Of a DNA stretch of 64,000 bases, positions 37,455 through 43,750 are shown in pieces (positions within the stretch are counted from its first letter, which is position 1; the number at the start of each line of letters is the position of its first letter). Both the position numbers and the translations under genes were made by a program. Under the pieces are notes generated by a model. That model had not been told where the DNA came from. It made no database searches and was given only the letters and a program-made list of their open reading frames with translations. The DNA is from Tistrella mobilis (GTDB taxonomy: Bacteria > Pseudomonadota > Alphaproteobacteria > Tistrellales > Tistrellaceae): NCBI RefSeq assembly GCF_039634785.1, contig NZ_JBBIAB010000002.1, positions 124,001 through 188,000 on the forward strand. Direction: 5' to 3'.

Positions 37455-37854
37455 GGCCGCGCGCCCCGCGCTCCGCCGCCGGGATCGGCGGCTGCCGCCT
37501 CAGGCGGGTGAACACGCCCACCGTCACCGCCACCGTCACCGGCAGGGTCAGGCCGATGGCGAGCAGCAGCCCCGGCAGCCGGCCGGGATCTTCCACCATC
37601 GCCTGCAGGGCCCGGGTGGCGGGCGGGATGAGGAACAGCCCCAGCAGCGGCAGCAGAACATCCCCCGCCGCCTCGATCGGCCGCCGCGCCGCCGGCAGCC
37701 AGGCGAGCACGGCCAGCACGATCGGCACCGCCAGAATCTGCCCCGGCAGCCCGATCCCGGTCACCGCCGACAGCCAGCTGCCGACCATGCAGGCCAGCCC
37801 GAACCCGACCGTCCCGACGCAGACCGCGCCGGCCTTCTTCCACCCCGTCGCCAT
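37447..37854 (-). CDS. lrgA: CidA/LrgA-family membrane protein
   Basis: The 135-residue protein has four membrane helices and the holin-like LrgA pattern (GIGLPGQILAVPIVLAVL, then LLPLLGLFLIPPATRAL). ATG 37854 has AAGGG upstream. It is the first gene of an lrgA-lrgB pair. No LytTR or LysR regulator is adjacent. Confidence 0.82.
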   Translation of the reverse strand: MATGWKKAGAVCVGTVGFGLACMVGSWLSAVTGIGLPGQILAVPIVLAVLAWLPAARRPIEAAGDVLLPLLGLFLIPPATRALQAMVEDPGRLPGLLLAIGLTLPVTVAVTVGVFTRLRRQPPIPAAERGARGHD

Positions 37855-38044
37855 GAAACCCTTCGCGATGCTGTGTGTGGCGGCGGGCAGTATGCATCAG
37901 GGGAGGGGGGAAGGGGTAATGCGGTTGGGGCGGGGCGCTTGGGGCGGGGGTGGTATCGGCCGGCTGTCCTGGAAAGCGGCCGGGGCCTTGCCGCTATGGC
38001 GTGGATGGCTTAGTCTTTAGAACGATTGGTGAACGAGGTGCGCT

Positions 38045-38341
38045 ATGGCGGACGTCGAGAAGATGACGGTTGTCCTGCCGCCAGACATGGCAGGGGCCGT
38101 CCGTGATGCAGTGCAGACGGGCCAATACGCCTCGACCAGCGAGGTGATCGGCGAGGCCGTGCGCGAATGGCACGATCGTCGCGATCTGCTGGGCTACACG
38201 GTCGACGAATTGCGCGATCTGGTTCAGGCCGGTATCGACAGCGGCCCGTCGATCGACGCCGAAGAGGTCTTCGCGGGACTTCGTGAGAAGCTGCGCGCCC
38301 GCCCTTCCGACGACAGAGTCAGGCTTTCCGACGACCTATGA
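38045..38341 (+). CDS. parD: ParD-type ribbon-helix-helix antitoxin
   Basis: The 98-residue protein has the RHH DNA-binding strand and helices in the first half (MTVVLPPDMAGAVRDAV, then YASTSEVIGEAVREW) and an acidic, less ordered tail that would wrap around ParE. The start has GAGGTG upstream. The stop overlaps the next ATG (ATGA), as in coupled parDE operons. The toxin frame that begins there is cut short. Confidence 0.85.
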   Translation: MADVEKMTVVLPPDMAGAVRDAVQTGQYASTSEVIGEAVREWHDRRDLLGYTVDELRDLVQAGIDSGPSIDAEEVFAGLREKLRARPSDDRVRLSDDL

Positions 38342-38370
38342 AGCTTCGGCTTCTTCCGCAGGCGGCGGCG
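38338..38370 (+). pseudogene. ParE toxin remnant (first 11 codons)
   Basis: The first codons, MKLRLLPQAAA, are a normal ParE beginning, coupled by ATGA to parD. After codon 11 the frame turns into Ser/Arg/Thr-rich text with no ParE helices or beta-sheet pattern, so the rest of the toxin gene has been replaced or deleted. Confidence 0.6.
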
Positions 38371-38725
38371 GCATCGCCGATCCCCGCCAGCGCCACCTTG
38401 CGCAGGCGCGGCGTGGCGACTGTCTCGGGCGCCGCCAACCGGGTCATCACCCGGTCCAGCAGATCGGCCGGCATTCCACCCGACTGCCGCCAGGACCCCG
38501 CGACCGCGAGCGTTTCAGTCCCGCGCCCGCTCTCTGCCCCCAGGACCTCCGCCACCCGGGCGGTCACCAGATCCCGCACCACCACCACGACCAGCCGCAT
38601 GGCGCCCCCCATCCGATCAACCCTGGGGCGAGGCAATCATCCGGACGGGTGAGCGTGGAGAGTGAAGGGTCACAGGATCGGAGGGGGCGCTTTTGAAAAG
38701 GGAGAGGGCAAGACACAGGAAAGCG
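38371..38725. other. No confident gene
   Basis: This stretch follows the ParE breakpoint. A minus-strand frame (38319-38600, starting MRLVVVVVRDLVTARV) has plausible codon use but no family I recognise and no ribosome site, and may be a remnant. Nothing else is evident before the 36-bp repeats. Confidence 0.4.
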
Positions 38726-38828
38726 CATGACCGGAGCGATTGGTCATGGCTTCAAACTCCCGGACGGCCTGAGCGTCGGCGGTTCTCGTTTCCATGACCG
38801 GAGCGATTGGTCATGGCTTCAAACTCCC
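38726..38828 (+). CRISPR. Candidate two-repeat CRISPR-like array
   Basis: Two identical 36-bp repeats (38726-38761 and 38793-38828) flank a 31-bp unique spacer (38762-38792). Each repeat starts with a perfect 7-bp stem, CATGACC/GGTCATG, around a 9-nt loop, followed by a single-stranded tail ending TTCAAACTCCC. Repeat and spacer sizes are normal for CRISPR. An A+T-rich stretch (about 38830-38970) lies on one side like a leader. With only two repeats this could also be a 67-bp tandem duplication; no cas gene is adjacent, though a cas1 gene lies at 63 kb and an RT fragment at 39 kb. Confidence 0.45.
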
Positions 38829-38977
38829 CCTCTTCCAGGCCATTGTCAAGATATCCTGTTTTCGCCCATTTTCCATCGGGACCGAGGTCATTTCATACAT
38901 ACGTATTCGTCCCGTGAAGACATACAGATTTCTGTAATAATATCAGACAATTATAAATTCCACAGGGTCTTTCCGCC
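38829..38977. other. A+T-rich stretch after the repeats
   Basis: This ~150-bp region is clearly richer in A+T than the rest of the window (for example TCATACATACGTATTC and ATAATATCAGACAATT segments). It has no gene and could be a CRISPR leader or the promoter of the RT fragment. Confidence 0.45.
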
Positions 38978-39235
38978 ATGTTCGACCGTCTGCCCGCTCC
39001 CGATCGGCTCCGGGAAGGCTGGTCCAAGATGTTGCGCAACCGCGGCGGCCCGGGTGGTGATGGTGAAAGTCTGGATGCCTTCCGTATCGGTGTCGAGCCC
39101 CGGCTTGCCCGGCTGGCGGCGGATGTGCGGGGTGGGACCTGGCGGCCGGGGCCCTATCGTCTGCTCGATCGCCTGAGAGAGGCGACCGGGGACGCCCGTC
39201 TGGTCGACCTGGTCGGTCTCTGGCTGGGTGCATAA
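38978..39235 (+). pseudogene. Reverse transcriptase fragment, internally deleted
   Basis: The frame encodes 85 residues. Residues ~8-61 match the start of bacterial reverse transcriptases (LREGW, NRGGPGGDG, SLDAF and TWRPGPYR blocks of the RT0/X region). The next residues, LLDRLREATGDARLVDLVGLWL, resemble the segment after the first catalytic Asp block of group II-like and CRISPR-associated RTs. The ~100 residues between, with the fingers and first Asp motif, are missing, and the thumb and YADD motif are absent. An in-frame internal deletion and a lost 3' end explain this. It is not an active polymerase. Confidence 0.6.
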
Positions 39236-39329
39236 AATGCACAGACATCATTGGCCTGTGATTTTTTCCGGTGCCCGAGCAGCTCCGGAACATTGCTGAG
39301 GGGGCCGGTGCTTCTGCAATCCCAGATCA

Positions 39330-39500
39330 TCAGGCCGTCCGCTCCTGCACCTTCTGGCGCGGGCGGGTGATGGAGATCGATCCGGCATAGACGATTCCGG
39401 GCATGATCTGTTTCCAGGTAACGGCCGCAGCATAGATGCGACCAATCTCCGCGGAACTCTGGCACCCATCATCGCAGGTCGCCTGAGCGATCATATGCAT
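39330..39500 (-). CDS. Small protein of unknown function (56 residues)
   Basis: The frame starts at ATG 39500 with GGTGAGGG six to nine bases upstream. It encodes a mixed-composition protein (MHMIAQATCDDGCQSS at the start, two Cys three residues apart, and a GIVYAGSISITRP stretch near the end). It is divergent from the cupin gene and shares the region with two GntR-type palindromes, which raises the chance that it is real. No family is recognised; a gene remnant is possible. Confidence 0.4.
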   Translation of the reverse strand: MHMIAQATCDDGCQSSAEIGRIYAAAVTWKQIMPGIVYAGSISITRPRQKVQERTA

Positions 39501-39530
39501 CACGTCCCTCACCTTTCCGGCGGCGCTATA

Positions 39531-39542
39531 TTGTCCGGACAA
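39531..39542. promoter_or_regulatory. GntR-type palindrome, site 1
   Basis: TTGTCCGGACAA is a perfect 12-bp palindrome of the TTGTCnnGACAA type bound by FadR/VanR-like GntR proteins. It lies between the small minus-strand ORF and the cupin gene. Confidence 0.65.
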
Positions 39543-39581
39543 ATCTCCTTGCGCCCACCCCCACCCTCTGCATACAGTAAC

Positions 39582-39593
39582 TTGTCCAGACAA
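39582..39593. promoter_or_regulatory. GntR-type palindrome, site 2
   Basis: TTGTCCAGACAA has the same arms as site 1, 51 bp away, and lies 52 bp before the cupin start. The pair is the likely target of the GntR protein encoded at 41.8 kb in the same cluster. Confidence 0.65.
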
Positions 39594-39645
39594 AACGGCC
39601 GCACCCCAGCCGGCCGGGCACAAGCAACAACCAGGGAGACGGGGC

Positions 39646-40029
39646 GTGGACGACCAGCGCATTATGCAGCGGACCATCCATTTGCACGTCAATTCGGCGG
39701 ATGTGGTGCCGGAAGTGATCAACCGGGTGGAGGGGGTTGAGGAACAGGGGCATGTCACGGTCAGGAAAATGGCCGTGGGCGAGCATATCCTGTTTCTGGA
39801 AGTCTTCCGCAAGAAAGGGCTGATCGATCCGGTGCACAAGCACATGGATCATGAGACCGTGGCCTATCTGATCAGTGGAAAGATGCGGCTGGTGATTGGT
39901 GGCGAGGAGTTCATTGCCACGGCCGGCAGTTCCTGGGTCCATCCGGTCGGGGTTGAGCATTACAGCGAGGCGCTGGAGGATTGTCTTCAGGTCGAGGTGA
40001 AGTCGCCGCCGCGCAAGACCTGGGAGTGA
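39646..40029 (+). CDS. Single-domain cupin protein
   Basis: The 127-residue protein has the cupin metal pattern: HKHMDHETVAYLISGKM (His residues and Glu) in motif 1 and a HPVGVEHY block with His in motif 2. The GTG at 39646 is chosen since GGGAG lies at the right distance; ATG 39664 is an alternative. Small cupins like this bind a metal and a small acid and may be dioxygenases, isomerases or binding proteins. It is the first gene of the cluster and overlaps or abuts the oxygenase gene. Confidence 0.85.
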   Translation: MDDQRIMQRTIHLHVNSADVVPEVINRVEGVEEQGHVTVRKMAVGEHILFLEVFRKKGLIDPVHKHMDHETVAYLISGKMRLVIGGEEFIATAGSSWVHPVGVEHYSEALEDCLQVEVKSPPRKTWE

Positions 40030-40034
40030 GGGCC

Positions 40035-40874
40035 GTGGCGACGCTTGCGACCCATCACCCGGCGCCGCTGTATACAGAGGCCGGCCTTCCCACCCGGCCG
40101 CGCTGGCGATCGGCCGCCGAAGCGCCGTTGACCGCGGAAAACCTGCGTGCGCTGCTGGATGACGAGATCCCGGCGATCCGCATCCCCGGCTTCGCGAGCC
40201 CTGCCGAATGCGCGGCCTTTGCGCAGGCGGTCTCGGACGCGGATCTTTCCTATTACAGCGTCAAGCGGCGGATCGGCTATATCGGCCTCGCCCAGTACGA
40301 GTATCGCTGGGACCGGCCCAAATCCGACTATTTCCGCGATGCCGCGGCGGTCGAGGCGCGGCGCGATGCGGTGCAGGCCCGGGCCTTCGATGCGGTCGGG
40401 CGGCTGATCGACCGGCTGGCGGCGGTGAGCCCCGCCGGGGTCGGCATCGCCGAAGAGGCGGGCGGGCGCTATTACGCCGGCATCATCCGGCATGCCTCGG
40501 AAGGCGTGGATCTGCATGCCGACTGGGCGCCGGTCAATTCGCCCGCCTATGACATCGCGGCGATCGATGCGCAGCTCGGCTGGAATTTCTATGCCCAGGA
40601 GCTGGTGGAGGGGGGCGAGACCACCATCCATCACGCGCCCTGGACGCCTGCGCATGCGCCGGGCGAGATCCCGCAAAGCTACGGCCTGCCGCCTGAGACC
40701 GTGGCCGGCGCCGAGCGCTTCACCTTCCGGGCGGTCGCGGGCGACGTGGTCATCTTCAACACCCGCAACCCGCACGAGATCGCGGGCGGCCGCGCCGCCC
40801 CGGGCCATGACCGCATCTCCATCGGCTCCTTCATCGGCCGCCTCCCCTCGGGCCGCCTGGTTCTGTGGTCGTGA
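40035..40874 (+). CDS. 2-oxoglutarate/Fe(II)-dependent oxygenase-like protein
   Basis: The 279-residue protein shows the double-stranded beta-helix iron site: His and Asp in VDLHADWAP (HxD) and the distal His in RNPHEIAGG, followed by an Arg in HDRISIGSF that would bind the 2-oxoglutarate carboxylate. The GTG at 40035 follows GGGAG; a GTG at 40026 that overlaps the cupin stop (GTGA) is also possible. It would hydroxylate or oxidise a small substrate. Its coupling to the cupin gene suggests a shared pathway. The substrate is unknown. Confidence 0.75.
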   Translation: MATLATHHPAPLYTEAGLPTRPRWRSAAEAPLTAENLRALLDDEIPAIRIPGFASPAECAAFAQAVSDADLSYYSVKRRIGYIGLAQYEYRWDRPKSDYFRDAAAVEARRDAVQARAFDAVGRLIDRLAAVSPAGVGIAEEAGGRYYAGIIRHASEGVDLHADWAPVNSPAYDIAAIDAQLGWNFYAQELVEGGETTIHHAPWTPAHAPGEIPQSYGLPPETVAGAERFTFRAVAGDVVIFNTRNPHEIAGGRAAPGHDRISIGSFIGRLPSGRLVLWS

Positions 40875-40926
40875 TGGATGACAATCACCAACCTCAACTA
40901 ATCCTGGCTCCCAGCCGCCATTGAGG

Positions 40927-41017
40927 CGGCGGCCAAGGGCGCGGAAGCGCCCGCCCGGCGAGGGGCTAAAAGACTCGGCGGCCAAGGGTGCGGAGCACCC
41001 GCCCGGCGAGGGGCTAA
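40927..41017 (+). repeat. Two tandem hairpin units with a compensatory base change
   Basis: Units at 40927-40969 and 40976-41017 are almost identical. Each has a 6-bp stem: GGGCGC/GCGCCC (40937-40942, 40947-40952) in the first and GGGTGC/GCACCC (40986-40991, 40995-41000) in the second. The C-G pair has become T-A on both sides, so the stem is kept. They lie before the racemase-like gene. Confidence 0.75.
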
Positions 41018-41039
41018 CGCAAATATGAAAGAGACTCAC

Positions 41040-41783
41040 ATGGGCGACAGTCTCGGGTGGCGTGCCAAGTTCGGCGTGCTGGTCCCCAGCACCAATACCA
41101 GTGTCCAGCCTGAATTCGACCGGATGGCGCCCCCTGGCGTCACCAGCCATATTGCCCGGATCGCGATCCCCAATATTGCGATCCACAATGACGACGACTT
41201 CAACGAGCTGATCCGGCTGATCGCCGAGGCGCAGATGGCCGCGGTGGACAGCGTGATGTCGTGCGAGCCCGACCGGCTGGTGCTCGGCATCTCGGCCGAA
41301 ACCTTCTGGGACGGGCTTGCCGCCAGCCGGAAGCTGAAGGCGGAGCTGGAGGCCCATACCGGGCTGCAGGTCTCGATGGGCTCCGATGCCTGCCAGGCGG
41401 CGCTGGGCATTTACGGGGCGAAGCGCATCGCGGTGATCACGCCCTATCAGCCGGTCGGCGACCGCAATGTGGTGCGCTTCTTCGAGGAATGCGGCTACGA
41501 GGTGCCCCGGATCAAAGGGCTGAAATGCGCAAGCCCGGTGAAGATCGCCCATGTCCAGGAGGCGGAACTTGCCGCCGCGATCCGCGAGGTCGACGGGCCC
41601 GATGTCGACGCCGTGGTTCAGGTGGGCACCAATCTCGCCATGGCACGGCTGGCCGGTTTCGCCGAAACCTGGCTGGGAAAGCCGGTGATCGCGATCAACA
41701 CCGCCATCTTCTGGCATGCCCTGCGCGCACAGGGGATCGACGACCGGATCGATGGCTGGGGATCGCTGCTGCTGAAGCACTGA
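41040..41783 (+). CDS. Asp/Glu racemase, arylmalonate decarboxylase or maleate isomerase family protein
   Basis: The 247-residue protein has the two-domain fold of this superfamily (KFGVLVPSTNTSVQPEF at the start, YGAKRIAVITPYQPVGD in the middle). Members act on small carboxylic acids by cofactor-free proton transfer using one or two Cys. At the two usual places this protein appears to have LVLGISAETFW and VVQVGTNLAM, with Ser and Gly where Cys is common, so its chemistry may differ. ATG 41040 is chosen; ATG 41025 is possible. It follows the oxygenase gene after the hairpin repeats. Confidence 0.8.
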   Translation: MGDSLGWRAKFGVLVPSTNTSVQPEFDRMAPPGVTSHIARIAIPNIAIHNDDDFNELIRLIAEAQMAAVDSVMSCEPDRLVLGISAETFWDGLAASRKLKAELEAHTGLQVSMGSDACQAALGIYGAKRIAVITPYQPVGDRNVVRFFEECGYEVPRIKGLKCASPVKIAHVQEAELAAAIREVDGPDVDAVVQVGTNLAMARLAGFAETWLGKPVIAINTAIFWHALRAQGIDDRIDGWGSLLLKH

Positions 41784-41797
41784 AGAAGGCTGCCATC

Positions 41798-42532
41798 GTG
41801 ACGTCCCTCACCGACATCGAAACCGCCCCACCCGAAACCGCCCCACCCGAAACCGCCCCACCCGAAACCGCCCTCGCGCGCGCCTATGCCACCATCCGCA
41901 CCGGCATTCTGGACGGCCGCTTCCGCCCCGGGGACCGCTTGCGGGAAGAGCATCTGGCCGAGACCGCGGGCGTCAGTCGCACACCGGTTCGCGAAGCGCT
42001 CCGCCGGCTCGCCACCGAAGGGCTGGTGGAGCTGACCCCCGGTCTCGGCGCCTTCGTGTCGAGCTGGAGCGTGGCCGATCTGGAGGCGATCTTCGCCGTG
42101 CGGGCGCTGGTCGAGGCGGCTGTGGCGGAGCAGGCCGCCCGGCATCTGACGGCCGCGGATATCGATGCGCTGGAGGCGCTGGCAGAACGGATGGAGGATC
42201 TGGCGGGCCGCCGGCCGGCCGGCTTCCTCGACCGGATCACCGGGCTCAACCATGAATTCCACACCCGCATCGCCGCCGCCTGCGGCAATGACCGCCTGGC
42301 CGGGCTGCTGACCCAGACCGTCGATCTGATCCTGGTTCACCGCACCTTCCGGCGCTATCACGACCGCCAGCTTGTCCGCAGCATGGCCCATCACCGCGAG
42401 CTGGTGGACGCCTTCCGCGCGCGGGATGCCGATTGGGCGGGCGCCGTGATGCGCGCCCATGTCCATGCCGCCCGCCATGCGCTGGTGGCCGATCTTTCCC
42501 TCTCCCCTCCGGCCGAACCGAAAGCCCCCTGA
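41798..42532 (+). CDS. GntR-family regulator (FCD/FadR-type)
   Basis: The 244-residue protein has a GntR winged helix (LREEHLAETAGVSRTPVREALRRL, about residues 45-68) and a C-terminal all-helical FCD domain with metal-binding His (LNHEFHTRI, MAHHRELVDA, HVHAARHAL). Start: GTG 41798. Residues 8-26 contain an in-frame ETAPP repeat encoded by a 15-bp tandem repeat, so the N-terminus is Pro-rich and probably disordered. It abuts the CoA transferase gene and probably binds the two TTGTC-GACAA sites before the cupin gene. Confidence 0.9.
   Translation: MTSLTDIETAPPETAPPETAPPETALARAYATIRTGILDGRFRPGDRLREEHLAETAGVSRTPVREALRRLATEGLVELTPGLGAFVSSWSVADLEAIFAVRALVEAAVAEQAARHLTAADIDALEALAERMEDLAGRRPAGFLDRITGLNHEFHTRIAAACGNDRLAGLLTQTVDLILVHRTFRRYHDRQLVRSMAHHRELVDAFRARDADWAGAVMRAHVHAARHALVADLSLSPPAEPKAP
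41819..41874 (+). repeat. 15-bp tandem repeat encoding ETAPP
   Basis: GAAACCGCCCCACCC is repeated at 41819-41833, 41834-41848 and 41849-41863, with a partial fourth copy to 41874. It is in frame in the GntR gene, so copy-number change would alter length but not frame. Confidence 0.9.
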
Positions 42533-43729
42533 ATGCGACCGCTCGACAATGTCATCATCCTCGACTTCACCCATATGCTCTCGGGGCCCTATGGCACGAT
42601 GCTGCTGGCCGATCTGGGCGCGCGCACCATCAAGATCGAACCGGTGAAGACCGGCGAGGGCACCCGCAAGCTGCTGGCCAAGGATCCCGATCATTCGATC
42701 GAGGGCATGGGCGCCTATTTCCTGACGCTTGCCCGCAACAAGCAGTCGGTCGCCGTCGACCTCAAGACCGAAGAGGGCCGCGCGCTGGTTTATGATCTGG
42801 TGCGCAAGGCCGATATCGTGGTCGACAATTACAGCCGCGGCGTCACCGGCCGGCTGGGCATCGACCACGAAACGCTGTCGGCGATCAACCCGCGGATCAT
42901 CACCTGTTCGGTGACCGGCTTCGGCGAGACCGGCCCCAATCCCGACCGGCCGGCCTTCGACCTGGTCGCCCAGGGCATCGGCGGCGGCATGTCGCTGACC
43001 GGCGAGGCCGGCGGCACGCCCCTGCGGGCGGGCATTCCGATCGGCGATCTGGGCGGCGGGCTGTTTGCAGCGATCGGCATTCTGGCGGCGCTTAACCAGC
43101 GCAACCTTACCGGCCAGGGCCAGCATATCGACATCTCGATGCTCGACTGCCAGCTGTCGATGCTGAACTACATGGCGACCATGCAGTCGCTGTCGGGCCG
43201 CGAGCCCGGCCGGTCGGGCAACGGCCATTTCGTCCATGTGCCCTACAACACCTATCGCACCAGAACCCGCCACGTGATTCTGGCGGTGATCACCGATCAG
43301 TTCTGGCAGCGGCTGGTCGACATTCTGGATGCGCCGGACCTGCGCCGCGACGCCTATCTCACCCAGCCCGGCCGCTGGGCCGATCGCGAGGTGATCAACG
43401 CCCGGCTTCAGGAGATTCTGGAGACCGAGAGTTGCGAGCACTGGCTGGCGCGGTTCGGCAACCAGATCCCCTGCGCGCCGGTCAACGACATCGCCCATGC
43501 CATGGCCGACGAGCAGATCCGCGGCCGGGGCATGGTGGTGGAGGTGGCCCATCCCTCGGGCCGGCGGGTCGAGATGCCGGGCAATCCGGTCAAGATGTCG
43601 GGCATGACCGACGAGGTCTATACCCCGCCGCCGCTGCTGGGCACCCATACCGACGAGGTGCTGGAAGAGCTGCTGGGGCTGGGCGCCGAGGCCCGCTGCG
43701 CGCTGCGCGCCCGCGGCATCATCGGCTGA
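42533..43729 (+). CDS. CaiB/BaiF-type (family III) CoA transferase
   Basis: The 398-residue protein moves CoA between carboxylic acids. The family start (VIILDFTHMLSGPYGTMLLADLGA), the KIEPVKTGEGTR loop and the catalytic Asp in RPAFDLVAQG near residue 145 are present, as is the GGGLFAAIGILAAL helix. Length is normal. It begins directly after the GntR stop and is followed by an HMG-CoA-lyase-like gene 21 bp later. It probably activates the pathway acid to its CoA thioester before cleavage. Confidence 0.93.
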   Translation: MRPLDNVIILDFTHMLSGPYGTMLLADLGARTIKIEPVKTGEGTRKLLAKDPDHSIEGMGAYFLTLARNKQSVAVDLKTEEGRALVYDLVRKADIVVDNYSRGVTGRLGIDHETLSAINPRIITCSVTGFGETGPNPDRPAFDLVAQGIGGGMSLTGEAGGTPLRAGIPIGDLGGGLFAAIGILAALNQRNLTGQGQHIDISMLDCQLSMLNYMATMQSLSGREPGRSGNGHFVHVPYNTYRTRTRHVILAVITDQFWQRLVDILDAPDLRRDAYLTQPGRWADREVINARLQEILETESCEHWLARFGNQIPCAPVNDIAHAMADEQIRGRGMVVEVAHPSGRRVEMPGNPVKMSGMTDEVYTPPPLLGTHTDEVLEELLGLGAEARCALRARGIIG

Positions 43730-43750
43730 GCACGGCAGAGGGAGGACAGC

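Noticed and set aside
37890-37960. G-rich stretch before parD as a G-quadruplex or regulatory site
   Set aside because: Runs of G are frequent in this genome and the spacing of the G tracts is irregular.
38319-38600. Minus-strand frame after parD (MRLVVVVVRDL)
   Set aside because: No ribosome site and no recognised family; kept only as a possible remnant in the description of that stretch.
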